The notes below the pieces were generated by a model. That model made no database searches. It saw only the letters and a program-made list of their open reading frames with translations, and was not told the origin of the DNA. Positions 18,592 to 29,030 of a stretch of DNA of 64,000 nucleotides are shown here, one piece after another. Numbering within the stretch: position 1 is the stretch's first letter; every line of letters begins with the position of its first letter. The stretch comes from Colwellia piezophila ATCC BAA-637 (GTDB taxonomy: Bacteria > Pseudomonadota > Gammaproteobacteria > Enterobacterales > Alteromonadaceae): contig NZ_KB905176.1 of NCBI RefSeq assembly GCF_000378625.1, positions 2,887 through 66,886 on the forward strand, given 5' to 3'. The translations under genes and the position numbers were made by a program.

Positions 18592-20550
18592 ATGCCCCCA
18601 CGTCGTATTATTATTCGCAACCAAACTGCTGAGGCTAACTTATTTGCCCGACGTACCTTTATTGCTTTTTGTGGCGTTGTCGTTGTTTTATTGGTGTTAT
18701 TAGCTAATGTGTATACTTTACAAGTTCAATCTTTCGAAAAATATCAAACACGCTCTAATTCCAATCGCATTAAATTACTCCCAGTTGCGCCAAATCGCGG
18801 TTTAATCTATGACAGGAATGGTGTTTTACTCGCCGATAACAAGCCGGTATTTAGTTTAGAAATCATCGCCGAAGACGTTGAAGATATTAAAAGCAGTATT
18901 GAACAAGTCAGTAAATTACTTAATATCAGCGCAGAACGTCAAAGTAAATTTTTCAAATCAATGAAGCGCAAACGTCGATTTAAACCCGTAGAGCTACATT
19001 CTCGTTTAAGTGATCAACAAGTTGCTTTATTCTCGGTAAATCAGCACAAGTTCCCAGGTATTTTTGTTAACGCTCGCTTAAAACGCTATTACCCTTTTGC
19101 CGAATTAACCACCCATACCCTTGGTTATGTCGCCCGTATCAATAGAAAAGACGCTAATAAATTAAAAATATCAGGTAAATCTGAAAACTATGCTGCCACC
19201 TATGCTATAGGAAGGCTCGGTATCGAAAGATACTACGAAGATATGCTACACGGCACTATTGGCCATCAAGAAGTTGAAATTAATAACCGAGGCCGGGTAA
19301 TTCGCACCTTAAATTACACCCCGCCGGTACCCGGTAAAGACCTCACGTTAACCTTAGATATCGAATTACAAATGATTGCCAAGCGTGCCTTGTCGGGTAA
19401 ACGTGGCGCCGTTGTAGCGATGGATCCACGTACCGGTGGTATTTTAGCTATGTACTCAAACCCCAGTTATGACGGTAATTTATTTGTTCATGGTATCAGT
19501 ACTAAAAACTATAAAAAGTTATTGCAATCAAAAGACTTACCGCTGATTAACCGAAGCGTACAGGGATACCCTCCAGCCTCAACGGTAAAGCCTTTCCTTG
19601 CTTTAACGGGTTTGGAAGAAAATATTGTTACCCCGAGTACCGAAATTTTCGATCCTGGTTGGTACAAACTTAAAGGTTTACCTAATAAGTATCGCGACTG
19701 GAAGCCAAGTGGGCACGGCATAGTTAATTTAACCAAGGCTATAGAACAATCCTGTAATATCTATTTTTACGATCTAGCCTTTAAACTAGGGATCACTAAA
19801 ATTAGTACTATGATGGAAAGGTTCGGTTTTGGTGAAAGAACGGGTTTAGATATCCATGAAGAAAGCAAAGGCATTATGCCAAGTGTTGCTTGGAAACGTG
19901 CTCGTTATAATCAACCTTGGTACACAGGCGAAACGCTTTCGGTGGGCATTGGCCAAAGTTTTTGGACCGTAACGCCATTGCAATTAACCCAAGCGTTAAC
20001 GACCCTAGTCAATCGAGGTGAACGAAAAATCCCGCATTTATTAAAAGCAAACAGTGAGTTAATTATCGAAAGTAGTGGCAATGCTTATCATCAAATAACG
20101 CCAACCGTTTATGAACCACAAGCGCCTTTAAAGCTTAAAAATGATCACCATTGGGATACCGTGCTAAAGGCGATGCATAATACTGTGCAAAAATTTGGTG
20201 CCACAGCGAATAAACCGTTTAGAGGGTCTACCTATGATGCCTCAGGTAAAACGGGGTCGGCCCAAGTAGCTCGGATCAAACAAGATGAAAGATATGATGC
20301 TAAATCGACCTCAGAAAACAAACGTGATAATGCCATGTTTATTGCTTTTGCTCCTTTTAATAAGCCCGAAATTGTTATTGCGGTAGCCATAGAAAACGTG
20401 GCAAAAGGGGGCGGTGCTACCAATGCAGCTCCGGTAGCAAGACAAATTATGGATCAGTATTTTGGTAATAGAGTCATTACCAGTCAAATCAGTAGCATAA
20501 AACACCAAGTCCCTACGGCTATTGCTATGACGTCCAGAGAGGCTGGCTGA
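18592..20550 (+). CDS. mrdA: Penicillin-binding protein 2 (MrdA)
   Basis: This is a 652-residue class B PBP, the transpeptidase of the elongasome. A single N-terminal membrane helix (about 20-45) is followed by a dimerisation/allosteric domain and the transpeptidase domain. Active-site motifs are SxxK as STVK with S330 (same number as E. coli PBP2), SxN as SCN and KTG in DASGKTGSAQV. It overlaps mrdB by one base (TGATG), so the two are translationally coupled, as expected for the PBP2-RodA pair. Confidence 0.97.
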   Translation: MPPRRIIIRNQTAEANLFARRTFIAFCGVVVVLLVLLANVYTLQVQSFEKYQTRSNSNRIKLLPVAPNRGLIYDRNGVLLADNKPVFSLEIIAEDVEDIKSSIEQVSKLLNISAERQSKFFKSMKRKRRFKPVELHSRLSDQQVALFSVNQHKFPGIFVNARLKRYYPFAELTTHTLGYVARINRKDANKLKISGKSENYAATYAIGRLGIERYYEDMLHGTIGHQEVEINNRGRVIRTLNYTPPVPGKDLTLTLDIELQMIAKRALSGKRGAVVAMDPRTGGILAMYSNPSYDGNLFVHGISTKNYKKLLQSKDLPLINRSVQGYPPASTVKPFLALTGLEENIVTPSTEIFDPGWYKLKGLPNKYRDWKPSGHGIVNLTKAIEQSCNIYFYDLAFKLGITKISTMMERFGFGERTGLDIHEESKGIMPSVAWKRARYNQPWYTGETLSVGIGQSFWTVTPLQLTQALTTLVNRGERKIPHLLKANSELIIESSGNAYHQITPTVYEPQAPLKLKNDHHWDTVLKAMHNTVQKFGATANKPFRGSTYDASGKTGSAQVARIKQDERYDAKSTSENKRDNAMFIAFAPFNKPEIVIAVAIENVAKGGGATNAAPVARQIMDQYFGNRVITSQISSIKHQVPTAIAMTSREAG

Positions 20551-21665
20551 TGCGAAGCACCGGAGCAGATCAACAAAAAACTCACAACATTTGGCAACGC
20601 CTACACATTGATGTCCCTTTACTGCTAGGTATTTTATCGTTACTCGCACTAGGACTCTTTCTTGTCTACAGCGCGGGTGGGCAAGAAACGGCTGTTGTTT
20701 TTCGTAAAGCGAGAAGTATCATTGTAGCCTTGATAGGTATGTTTATTGTCGCGCAAATCCCACCATTAATGTATCGAAAATGGGCGGTCCCTGTCTTTGT
20801 GCTAGGTTTATTATTGCTCGTTGGGGTATTACTCTTTGGTCATGTCGGCAAAGGTGCACAGCGCTGGCTTGATTTAGGTTTTATTAAGTTTCAACCTTCA
20901 GAAGTAATGAAGCTTATCGTACCTATCATGATTGCTTGGTTTGTTAGCCAGGATAGTCTGCCGGTAAGAATCTCTACGGTGATCTTCGCTTTTATTTTAG
21001 TGTTATTGCCAACATTACTTATTGCTAAACAGCCTGATTTAGGTACCTCATTACTTATAGCGAGTTCAGGGATATTTGTAATTTTTCTGGCCGGAGCGAG
21101 TTGGCGGTTAATTGCAGTTTGTGTTGGTTTGGCCTCAGCATTTGTACCTATTTTATGGATATTTTTGATGAAGTCTTATCAAAAACAGCGCGTTATGACC
21201 TTTTTAAATCCAGAGCAAGACCCTCTTGGCTCGGGTTATCACATTATTCAATCAAAAATTGCCATTGGCTCTGGTGGTATTGATGGTAAAGGCTGGTTAC
21301 AAGGAACTCAGTCACAGTTAGAATTTTTACCTGAACGTCATACTGATTTTATCTTCTCGGTATTTAGCGAAGAATTTGGCTTGATTGGTGTTGCCATCTT
21401 GCTTGCCTTGTATTTATTCGTGGTAATGCGCGGTTTATGGATTGCGGTCAATGCCCAACACGCTTTTACCAAACTACTCGCCGGCAGCTTAACATTAACC
21501 TTTTTTGTCTATGTTTTTGTAAATATAGGTATGGTATCGGGGTTACTTCCTGTCGTAGGAGTGCCATTGCCTTTGGTAAGTTATGGTGGTACTTCAATGG
21601 TGACGTTAATGTTAGGTTTTGGTATCTTAATGGCTATTAGTACGCACCGACGTGTCCATGCTTAA
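20550..21665 (+). CDS. mrdB: Peptidoglycan glycosyltransferase RodA (MrdB)
   Basis: This is a SEDS-family polytopic membrane protein of 371 residues with about ten membrane helices. Family motifs include LDLGFIKFQPSE (about 108-120), KQPDLGTSL and the C-terminal PLPLVSYGGTSM. RodA polymerises glycan strands and works with PBP2, encoded immediately upstream. The ATG shares an A with the mrdA stop. Confidence 0.97.
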   Translation: MRSTGADQQKTHNIWQRLHIDVPLLLGILSLLALGLFLVYSAGGQETAVVFRKARSIIVALIGMFIVAQIPPLMYRKWAVPVFVLGLLLLVGVLLFGHVGKGAQRWLDLGFIKFQPSEVMKLIVPIMIAWFVSQDSLPVRISTVIFAFILVLLPTLLIAKQPDLGTSLLIASSGIFVIFLAGASWRLIAVCVGLASAFVPILWIFLMKSYQKQRVMTFLNPEQDPLGSGYHIIQSKIAIGSGGIDGKGWLQGTQSQLEFLPERHTDFIFSVFSEEFGLIGVAILLALYLFVVMRGLWIAVNAQHAFTKLLAGSLTLTFFVYVFVNIGMVSGLLPVVGVPLPLVSYGGTSMVTLMLGFGILMAISTHRRVHA

Positions 21666-21700
21666 CATAACAACACCTTTTTAGTAGCATTTTGAAACTT

Positions 21701-22561
21701 ATGAACCAACGACTTATTCTGCTCAGCCTTATGGCAACAATATTACTTTTAAGCGCCTGTAGCTCGAGCCGTTATAAACAAAAGCATGATAGTACACCAA
21801 CACGCATACCTAGTCAGGCAGAGCTAAAAGATGCTATCCCCCGTGCACAAGCGCATAGCCGTGGCGGCAATAGAGATTATCAAGTTTGGGGCAAACCCTA
21901 TAAAGTAATGACTTCGGCTCAGGGCTTTGAACAAACAGGTCTTGCTTCTTGGTATGGTAAGAAGTTTCATGGTCACCTCACCTCAAATGGTGAAATATAC
22001 GACATGTATGCCATGAGCGCTGCACATAAAAACTTACCGCTACCCACGTATTTAAAAGTAACAAATATTGCTAATAATAAATCAGTTATCGTTCGCGTGA
22101 ACGACAGAGGCCCCTTTCATCAATCGCGTATACTTGATTTATCTTATAGTGCGGCTTATAAGCTAGATATGTTAAAAACAGGTACTGCTGAGGTTAAAAT
22201 CACCGCCATTACTGATTTTGATAAAAAAACAGGAAAGATGAAATTCCCAGCAACAACGTTATCACTAGGAGTTAGTACGGTAAAAACCACACCCGTGAAG
22301 ACTATCACTCAAAGCAATAAAACTACCATGGGTATCACCACGCCATATATTCAGGTCTTTGCCACGAGTAAAAAAGCACTCGCGATAAGCACGGCAAGCA
22401 AACTGAAAATGCAATATAAACAAGAAAGCAGTTATCATGAAAAACAAGGTATCTACCGCATTCAAATTGGTCCTATTGGCGATCTTGCCACCTTAAATGC
22501 ATTGTTATTGTCATTAAAAGCAAATGGCTACCCTAACGCTTACCCCAGAACGGCGCCATAA
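21701..22561 (+). CDS. rlpA: Septal ring lytic transglycosylase RlpA
   Basis: This is an outer-membrane lipoprotein with lipobox LLSACSS, a double-psi beta-barrel catalytic domain (GLASWYGKKFHGHLTSNGE to VRVNDRGPF, about 80-155) and a C-terminal SPOR domain (about 205-285) for denuded septal glycan. The ATG at 21701 is chosen; a TTG three codons upstream is in frame and cannot be excluded. Neither has a clear ribosome site. The position between mrdB and dacA is the E. coli order. Confidence 0.93.
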   Translation: MNQRLILLSLMATILLLSACSSSRYKQKHDSTPTRIPSQAELKDAIPRAQAHSRGGNRDYQVWGKPYKVMTSAQGFEQTGLASWYGKKFHGHLTSNGEIYDMYAMSAAHKNLPLPTYLKVTNIANNKSVIVRVNDRGPFHQSRILDLSYSAAYKLDMLKTGTAEVKITAITDFDKKTGKMKFPATTLSLGVSTVKTTPVKTITQSNKTTMGITTPYIQVFATSKKALAISTASKLKMQYKQESSYHEKQGIYRIQIGPIGDLATLNALLLSLKANGYPNAYPRTAP

Positions 22562-22658
22562 AGTACTAAAATTTCTTAATCCAAATAGATAAAAAGTAAT
22601 TTTATAAACACTGTTACATTTTAAAGATTTTTATGCGCTATTATTGATAATTTTCCCA

Positions 22659-22686
22659 TAGCCAAGTTTTCCAGAAGTGGTATACT
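22659..22686 (+). promoter_or_regulatory. Probable sigma70 promoter of dacA (extended -10)
   Basis: TGG directly before TATACT (22681-22686) makes an extended -10 element; a weak -35 TAGCCA (22659-22664) is 16 bp upstream. The start would lie about 37 nt before the dacA ATG. Confidence 0.55.
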
Positions 22687-22729
22687 TTCGACCAGTTGAT
22701 TTTCCTTACTTTTCACACACGACTAAACT

Positions 22730-23929
22730 ATGACTCAAATAAAAAGACTTTCTGGTAAATTTACCAGCAACAAATTAATAACGCTTTTCAGTAGCGCTCT
22801 TTTTAGCGTTGCCGTTGTTCTTACCCCATCAGCACATGCAATAACCATTATCCCAGATGCGCCGCAAATTAACGCCAAAGGTTTTATCTTAATTGACTAC
22901 ACCACAGGTAAAATCATTGCCGAAGAAAATGCAGATACCCTATTAGCGCCAGCAAGTTTAACCAAAATGATGACCAGCTACATTATTGGTAAAGAACTAG
23001 AGAACGGTAATATTAAAAACACTGATAAAGTAATGATCAGTGAGAAGGCTTGGGCTAAAAATTTCCCAGACTCCTCGAAAATGTTTATTGAAGTGGGTAC
23101 TGAAGTATCGGTTAGTTTGTTAAACCAAGGCATTATCGTTGCCTCAGGTAATGATGCTTGTGTTGCTATGGCCGAGCATATTGCTGGTAGTGAAAGTGCT
23201 TTTGCTGATTTAATGAATGCTCATGCCGAGCAATTAGGTATGTCGAGTAGTTTCTTTGAAAATAGTCATGGTTTAGACAGCAGTTCTCATATGACTACGC
23301 CAAGAGATATGGCAACACTCGCTATTGCGCTTATTCGCGATGTACCTGAAGAATATGCACTTTATAAGCAAAAGTCGTTCACTTATAATAATATCAAGCA
23401 GTATAACCGCAATGGTTTATTGTGGGATAAAAGCTTAAACGTTGACGGTATGAAAACCGGTCATACTTCAAATGCTGGCTACAGTTTAGTAACCTCAGCC
23501 ACTAAAGGCGATATGCGTTTAGTTACCGTGGTTATGGGCACAGCAAGTGAACGCGCACGTAAAGTTGAAAGTAAAAAATTACTAAACTACGGTTTTCGCT
23601 TTTTCGAAACAATCACACCTTATAAAGCCGGCGAAAAGTTTATTTCCAACCGTGTCTGGATGGGAGACCAAGAGAATGTCGATTTAGGTATTATCTCAGA
23701 TACACCAATTACGATTCCACGTGGTCAGCGTAAAAACTTAAAAGCAAACTTTGAGCTAAACCAGCAGTTAACGGCACCTTTAGCTAAAGGCACGATTGTT
23801 GGCACTTTATTTTTACAGCTTAATGATGAAGATATCGCTCAATACCCGTTGGTTACTTTAGCCGAAGTTAATGAAGGTAGCTTATTCAGCCGTTTAGTGG
23901 ATTATGTTAAGTTGCAGTTTGTTAATTAA
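22730..23929 (+). CDS. dacA: D-alanyl-D-alanine carboxypeptidase (PBP5/DacA)
   Basis: This is a 399-residue low-molecular-weight PBP. It has a signal peptide (about 1-37, ending SAHA), then motifs SxxK as S76-LT-K79 in APASLTKMM, SxN as SGN in VASGNDACVAM, and KTG in DGMKTGHTSN. A C-terminal beta domain (about 295-380) and an amphipathic anchor helix (FSRLVDYVKLQF) follow. It trims the terminal D-Ala of pentapeptides. A terminator follows at 23953. Confidence 0.97.
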   Translation: MTQIKRLSGKFTSNKLITLFSSALFSVAVVLTPSAHAITIIPDAPQINAKGFILIDYTTGKIIAEENADTLLAPASLTKMMTSYIIGKELENGNIKNTDKVMISEKAWAKNFPDSSKMFIEVGTEVSVSLLNQGIIVASGNDACVAMAEHIAGSESAFADLMNAHAEQLGMSSSFFENSHGLDSSSHMTTPRDMATLAIALIRDVPEEYALYKQKSFTYNNIKQYNRNGLLWDKSLNVDGMKTGHTSNAGYSLVTSATKGDMRLVTVVMGTASERARKVESKKLLNYGFRFFETITPYKAGEKFISNRVWMGDQENVDLGIISDTPITIPRGQRKNLKANFELNQQLTAPLAKGTIVGTLFLQLNDEDIAQYPLVTLAEVNEGSLFSRLVDYVKLQFVN

Positions 23930-23952
23930 ACGCGAGTAAAAATCCAACGATA

Positions 23953-23978
23953 AGAGCCTCTTTACTGAGGCTTTTTTA
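23953..23978 (+). terminator. Terminator after dacA
   Basis: AGCCTC, loop TTTACT, GAGGCT, then a six-T run form a compact intrinsic terminator about 25 nt past the dacA stop. Confidence 0.85.
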
Positions 23979-24134
23979 TTCTTAGCACAAAAATAATGTC
24001 CCTCTTAAACAAAGCTTTTACGGCCCTAACTGAAAAACGTCTAAGGCAGAGAATAAAAACAATATCAGCCCATGATAATTGATGGTAAAATGCCGCCAAA
24101 GTACAAACCTCGCAAGATAAAGAAGTAAAAGACC

Positions 24135-24398
24135 ATGAAAACCCATTTTGATGAATTATTAGATTTCCCAACGGTATTAAATTTTAAAGTCATGGGCCTT
24201 GCCTGTGACGAATTGCCTGATTTAATTATTGCCGAGTTGCAAAAACATACTCCTGGTGATTATGTGCCAAAAATAAAAGCCAGTTCAAAAGGTACTTATC
24301 ATTCGGTTTCTATTGCAGTAACCGTTACCAGTAAAGAGCATATTGAAACTATCTATAAAACCTTAATGGCTATTGAGCAAGTACGATACGTTTTATAA
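24135..24398 (+). CDS. ybeD: YbeD family protein (DUF493)
   Basis: This is an 87-residue ACT-like ferredoxin-fold protein beginning MKTHFDELLDFPTVLNFKVMG and ending with the family's I/V-rich QVRYVL. E. coli YbeD has the same length. It sits between dacA and lipB as in E. coli. Its role is not established; the fold suggests a regulatory ligand-binding module. Confidence 0.92.
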   Translation: MKTHFDELLDFPTVLNFKVMGLACDELPDLIIAELQKHTPGDYVPKIKASSKGTYHSVSIAVTVTSKEHIETIYKTLMAIEQVRYVL

Positions 24399-24450
24399 CA
24401 CGCTTTAACACCATCCGTTTTCAAGACCCTAGATTAACGAGGTTTGCCTA

Positions 24451-25158
24451 GTGCAGCAAAATTCAACCGTCGAGCAAGAGTTTATTAACCTTGCTGACTC
24501 ATTAGTTATCCGACAATTAGATACCATGGATTACAGCCAAGTCTGGCATGCCATGAAAAGCTTTACTGATAATCGTGATGACAGTGTTGCCGATGAGTTA
24601 TGGTTAGTAGAGCACCCGCCTGTTTTCACCCAAGGACAGGCCGGTAAAGCTGAGCACTTGTTAGTACCTGGTGATATTGAAATAGTAAAGGTAGACCGAG
24701 GTGGTCAAGTGACTTATCACGGCCCAGGTCAACAAGTGATTTACTGTATGATTAACCTGCGCCGTAAAAAAATTGGTGTTAGGCAATTAGTTACTTTGAT
24801 AGAAAATAGTATCGTGGCAGCCTTAGCGGATTATAATATAGCCGCTTATCCTAAGGCCGACGCCCCCGGTGTTTATGTTGATGAGAAAAAAATTGCCTCA
24901 TTAGGGTTACGAGTACGCAAAGGCTGCTCTTTTCATGGTTTAGCCATCAATGTCAATATGGATTTATCGCCATTTTTACGTATCAACCCCTGTGGTTATG
25001 CGGGTTTAGAAATGATACAAACGGTCGATTTACAAGGCCCAAAAGATACCGCCAGCGCAGGTACTGCGTTAGTAAAACATTTAATAACCTTACTTGCCGC
25101 TAAGAATGTTAGTTATCAAGCAGGTTTACCAAACGAGATGAACACGCATCATGAGTAG
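24451..25158 (+). CDS. lipB: Lipoyl(octanoyl) transferase LipB
   Basis: This is a 235-residue enzyme that moves octanoate from acyl carrier protein to lipoyl domains. Visible motifs are [16 protein letters not shown] (about 91-106), a conserved [21 protein letters not shown], and the catalytic Cys in [11 protein letters not shown]. The start is GTG at 24451, with GAGG eight bases upstream. It overlaps lipA by 8 nt. Confidence 0.96.
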   Translation: MQQNSTVEQEFINLADSLVIRQLDTMDYSQVWHAMKSFTDNRDDSVADELWLVEHPPVFTQGQAGKAEHLLVPGDIEIVKVDRGGQVTYHGPGQQVIYCMINLRRKKIGVRQLVTLIENSIVAALADYNIAAYPKADAPGVYVDEKKIASLGLRVRKGCSFHGLAINVNMDLSPFLRINPCGYAGLEMIQTVDLQGPKDTASAGTALVKHLITLLAAKNVSYQAGLPNEMNTHHE

Positions 25159-26137
25159 TGATTTGACTTCAGCAACAAAAACAGCCAATCGTGCAGCCGG
25201 CGAAAAATTTCGCGATGCCGATAAATTAGCTCACATTCCCATTAAAGTAGTCAGCTCAACAAAAGCTACTATGTTACGTAAACCAAGTTGGTTACGCATT
25301 AAATTACCTCGTTCGAGTGAACGTATTGATGCCATCAAAGCTAATTTACGTAAGCACAACCTGCACTCGGTATGTGAAGAAGCATCATGCCCAAACTTAG
25401 CAGAATGTTTTAATCACGGTACGGCTACCTTTATGATTTTAGGTGACCTATGTACCAGACGTTGCCCATTTTGTGATGTTGGCCATGGCCGCCCACTACC
25501 GCCCAACAAAGATGAACCGAAAAAACTTGCCCATAGTTTAAAAGATATGGGCTTAAAATACGTAGTTATTACCTCGGTAGATAGAGATGATTTACGTGAT
25601 GGTGGCGCACAACAATTTGCCGATTGTGTAAAAGAAATTGGCGAGCAAGCGCCAAACACTAAAGTTGAGATTTTAGTGCCAGATTTTCGTGGTCGTATGG
25701 ACAGAGCATTAGAAATACTTAATCAACATCCGCCGCATGTTTTTAACCATAATATGGAAACTGCGCCGCGCTTGTATACCAAGGTTCGTCCAGGTGCTAA
25801 CTATCAATGGTCATTAGACTTACTGAAACGTTTTGGTGAAGCTAACCCTACTGTGCCAACTAAATCTGGCTTAATGGTCGGTTTAGGTGAAACTAACGAA
25901 GAAATTTTAGCGGTTATGCAAGACTTACGTAACCATGGCGTTACTATGCTCACTATCGGTCAATACTTACAACCAAGTAAAGACCATTTAGCGGTAGAAC
26001 GTTATGTGCATCCAGATGATTTTGCCATGCTCGAACGTGAAGCTAAAAAAATGGGCTTTGTTCATGCTGCTTGTGGACCACTAGTACGCTCAAGTTATCA
26101 TGCTGACAAGCAAGCTGCCGGTGAAGAAGTTAAGTAA
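25151..26137 (+). CDS. lipA: Lipoyl synthase LipA
   Basis: This is a 328-residue radical SAM enzyme inserting two sulfurs in protein-bound octanoate. It carries both iron-sulfur motifs: the auxiliary cluster [12 protein letters not shown] (CX4CX5C) and the radical SAM cluster CTRRCPFC (CX3CX2C). The C-terminal RSSYHAD is also conserved. The start overlaps lipB, so the two are probably coupled. A shared bidirectional terminator follows. Confidence 0.97.
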   Translation: MSSDLTSATKTANRAAGEKFRDADKLAHIPIKVVSSTKATMLRKPSWLRIKLPRSSERIDAIKANLRKHNLHSVCEEASCPNLAECFNHGTATFMILGDLCTRRCPFCDVGHGRPLPPNKDEPKKLAHSLKDMGLKYVVITSVDRDDLRDGGAQQFADCVKEIGEQAPNTKVEILVPDFRGRMDRALEILNQHPPHVFNHNMETAPRLYTKVRPGANYQWSLDLLKRFGEANPTVPTKSGLMVGLGETNEEILAVMQDLRNHGVTMLTIGQYLQPSKDHLAVERYVHPDDFAMLEREAKKMGFVHAACGPLVRSSYHADKQAAGEEVK

Positions 26138-26168
26138 CTTCAACACAGACATGTTAGTGAATAAACCT

Positions 26169-26207
26169 AAAAAGCCAGTCGTATTGCAATAATACTACTG
26201 GCTTTTT
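26169..26207. terminator. Bidirectional terminator between lipA and the convergent lipoprotein gene
   Basis: AAAAAGCCAGT and ACTGGCTTTTT form an 11-bp stem, extended inward by GTATT/AATAC around a short loop, with A and T runs on either side. It can serve lipA (plus) and the minus-strand gene ending at 26236. Confidence 0.88.
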
Positions 26208-26235
26208 ACCTAGTTGAAATGATGACTAATGCTTA

Positions 26236-28893
26236 TTAGTTATCCCAAGCATCCCAATCAAAGTCGGCATCAAGGGCATACGATCCGGTATGTAATTCAC
26301 CACCTTGATGAGCTTTATCAATTTTATCGCCATCGGACTCAGCCCAGTCATAAAACTCCCAAAGAATAACAGCGGTATAAACCGTTTTTCCCTGGAAAAT
26401 TTCACTGCCTTTCACTCTGATCAAATCACGACCAACAATGTCTCCACCTGGAGTAAATGAAAATGACAGCTCAATAACATTGGTAGCATAATCAGCTACT
26501 GTGCCATAAAAGGTTTCATCGTCCTCATTGCCTAATACTCCATCGTCACCATAGGTAGTAATCACGAAAGTACTTGCTGTTGAATCAAAGGCAATCCGTT
26601 CATCATCAACATACCAAGTAAGTCCCTCTAAGTTAGTTTTAGAAAAATCAGGAAGTTCTGCTTGGTTGGCACAATCTGCGACCGCGGCTTCAAAGTCATT
26701 AATCGAATAAAATACCGTTGGTTTATCGTTATCATCATCCCATGGCGATTCGGTATTACACATTATATTTGCAGTACCATCACCAGGTTCACTGGTACCA
26801 TCAAAGTTTCTGCGATAGTCAGTAGAATGTGTTTGCCCGGTTGCCGGCACTATCGAGTAAATTCGCACTAACAAGGTCATGTTTGTTTGATCAAAATTAA
26901 GGTCATTTAACAAGTCTTGTGAAAACACCGATGAATCAACGGTCGTGCTGCTTGCATCTGGCGCAATGCTTTCATCTTCAACATCATAGTAGTTACCTTG
27001 GTTATCACTGATTTCAACCCTAATAGAATCAATAACAGTGCCCATTTGTAATGTCCATGAAACAGTTAAATCTTCATCTAAAGCAAAGTTATCAAAAGCA
27101 GTAAGGGCCTCAGCGGTTAATGCTGGATAGCGGCCAGTAGTTTCAGGTAAGTGCATTAATATTTTATCAAACATTGCCACTTCATTCCCGGTACTAACCA
27201 TAGGCTGACCAGGTACAGTTAGGTCAAGTTGCTCGGTATATAATTTATAACGAATAATGTCGCCAACGACAAAAATCGTCGGGTCTACCTCCCCGGCAGA
27301 TTCACCAAAGTCTGCATAATCCCCCTGATACATCTGCGATGTTTGATTATAGACTTGTAATTCACCTGCGCCTATGAATTCAGGATTACCTAAATAAACA
27401 ATATCTTTCACGGTTTCGCCGTCGGTGCCGTCAATAATCGTCATGGTTCCAGAAGCTAATGGCGCATCATTGGTGCCATTATTTGTGAAGTCATTATCAT
27501 AAAAGGAAACATTTAAGCCACAACCACCTGTCGTTGAATCAGTACCATCAAAGTCGTTACAATGGAAACTCAACAGGTCAGCTTCAAAGAATTGTTGATT
27601 ACCTAAGAACTGCCAGACTAACTCACTGTTTCTTTGTAGTTGCCATGTTTCAATTTCGGCCTCAACGATGCCATGAAAACTCACGTTAAAGTCGACTGTC
27701 GCTGTACCTGCCGTTGAGTCAAGATCGCGCACTGATATGCTAGAGAAGTTAATACCTATGATACTAGGGTCGGTAGTAATGTCGGTTAAAAACTGACTCT
27801 TAGCTTGGTCTTCATGAAGAAATGTTTCCCCGAAAAAGTCACCAATGCTTGCCGACGTTGGTAAACCATCAGAAAATACTGCAGTGAAACTATTAAATAA
27901 TGCCGCGATAGCTTGAGTGTCGCTGACTGCAGTAATCAAAGCAGCAGTGTCTACTACGATAACCGATTGGTTGTCATCCGGATCAGTAATATCATCTTCG
28001 ATACTTGAGCCATCTAATATATTTTGTATTGTGGCAATATGCGTCGTTGGGTCTGTTTCAATTTGAATAATATCTAACGCGGCATCTAAACCAGAATGAT
28101 CGGCACTAAAAGTCGTGGTGAGTAGGTTAATTGCTGAATCTAATCCAAGGGCATCAAATACCGCTTGTAGTTTTGCTTGCAGGGCATCTTCTTGGGCTGC
28201 AAGTTCTACTGGGTCTAGGTTTGTCGGCGAGGTTTCATCAAAAAAAGCTTCAGCTATTTGATGAGCAGCATTAGCAATGATCAAGTCGGTAAATGGCGTT
28301 ATATTTACCGTACCATCTAAGGTCGCCTCTTCTGCATAGGAATGAAGTTTATAGGTTTTTCCGCCAACAGTGCCCTCGGCGCGTAATCTAAATGGTGGGG
28401 TTAAGTCCGTCACATCAACCGAGTAAGTACCATCTGCTTCGATTAATTCAGATATTGTTACCCCTAAGGAATCTTTAATAGTGACAGTACCAACAATAGC
28501 AGCTCCGGCGGCGGCCGTACCAGTTAGGGTTGGCGGTACCACAGTGACGGTACGAGTTAAAGTGCTAACATTACCAGCGTAGTCCGTGGCAGTAAATGTT
28601 AGGGTATAAGGACCTGCCTTCATGGTATCAACACTGCCCGTGATAACTACGCTAACTGCCCCGTCGACATTATCATTTGCTGTTGCCCCTGCATCGGTAT
28701 AACTGCCATTGAGTAAAAAATTAACTTCAGCTTCCCCAATTAAAGTGATTATCGGAGCAACGGTATCAGCGGTCACTTTATCATCATCACCATAACTACT
28801 ACCACCACACCCCGACAATAACAAGGTTAAAATCATTGCTGATAATAAAATAGCGCGAGGTTTTTGCCCCCAAAACTTAGATATTTTACACAT
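26236..28893 (-). CDS. Large acidic surface lipoprotein with Ig-like (DUF5011-type) domain
   Basis: This is about 885 residues. The ATG at 28893 is preceded by AAGG; an upstream ATG at 28905 lacks a ribosome site. The signal peptide ends with a lipobox LLLSGCGGS, so the mature protein is a lipoprotein. Residues about 45-120 (APIITLIGEAEVNFLLNGS, DAGATANDNVDG, TDYAGNVSTLTRTVTVV) match a bacterial Ig-like/HYR-type adhesion domain. The remainder is acidic, rich in Asp, Thr and Gly, with no recognised catalytic motif. It is likely exposed at the cell surface. It stands alone and its function is unknown. Confidence 0.75.
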   Translation of the reverse strand: MCKISKFWGQKPRAILLSAMILTLLLSGCGGSSYGDDDKVTADTVAPIITLIGEAEVNFLLNGSYTDAGATANDNVDGAVSVVITGSVDTMKAGPYTLTFTATDYAGNVSTLTRTVTVVPPTLTGTAAAGAAIVGTVTIKDSLGVTISELIEADGTYSVDVTDLTPPFRLRAEGTVGGKTYKLHSYAEEATLDGTVNITPFTDLIIANAAHQIAEAFFDETSPTNLDPVELAAQEDALQAKLQAVFDALGLDSAINLLTTTFSADHSGLDAALDIIQIETDPTTHIATIQNILDGSSIEDDITDPDDNQSVIVVDTAALITAVSDTQAIAALFNSFTAVFSDGLPTSASIGDFFGETFLHEDQAKSQFLTDITTDPSIIGINFSSISVRDLDSTAGTATVDFNVSFHGIVEAEIETWQLQRNSELVWQFLGNQQFFEADLLSFHCNDFDGTDSTTGGCGLNVSFYDNDFTNNGTNDAPLASGTMTIIDGTDGETVKDIVYLGNPEFIGAGELQVYNQTSQMYQGDYADFGESAGEVDPTIFVVGDIIRYKLYTEQLDLTVPGQPMVSTGNEVAMFDKILMHLPETTGRYPALTAEALTAFDNFALDEDLTVSWTLQMGTVIDSIRVEISDNQGNYYDVEDESIAPDASSTTVDSSVFSQDLLNDLNFDQTNMTLLVRIYSIVPATGQTHSTDYRRNFDGTSEPGDGTANIMCNTESPWDDDNDKPTVFYSINDFEAAVADCANQAELPDFSKTNLEGLTWYVDDERIAFDSTASTFVITTYGDDGVLGNEDDETFYGTVADYATNVIELSFSFTPGGDIVGRDLIRVKGSEIFQGKTVYTAVILWEFYDWAESDGDKIDKAHQGGELHTGSYALDADFDWDAWDN

Positions 28894-29030
28894 AATAACC
28901 TTCATTTATTTTATAAGAGTGAAATAAATATAGGCTACTAACTAAGATTTCGCTACCAAGAGAGTTATCGCGTAAATGGTCATGGCTAAAAGGCTCTAGC
29001 GAATAATTAAAGAAATAATAATAATATCAA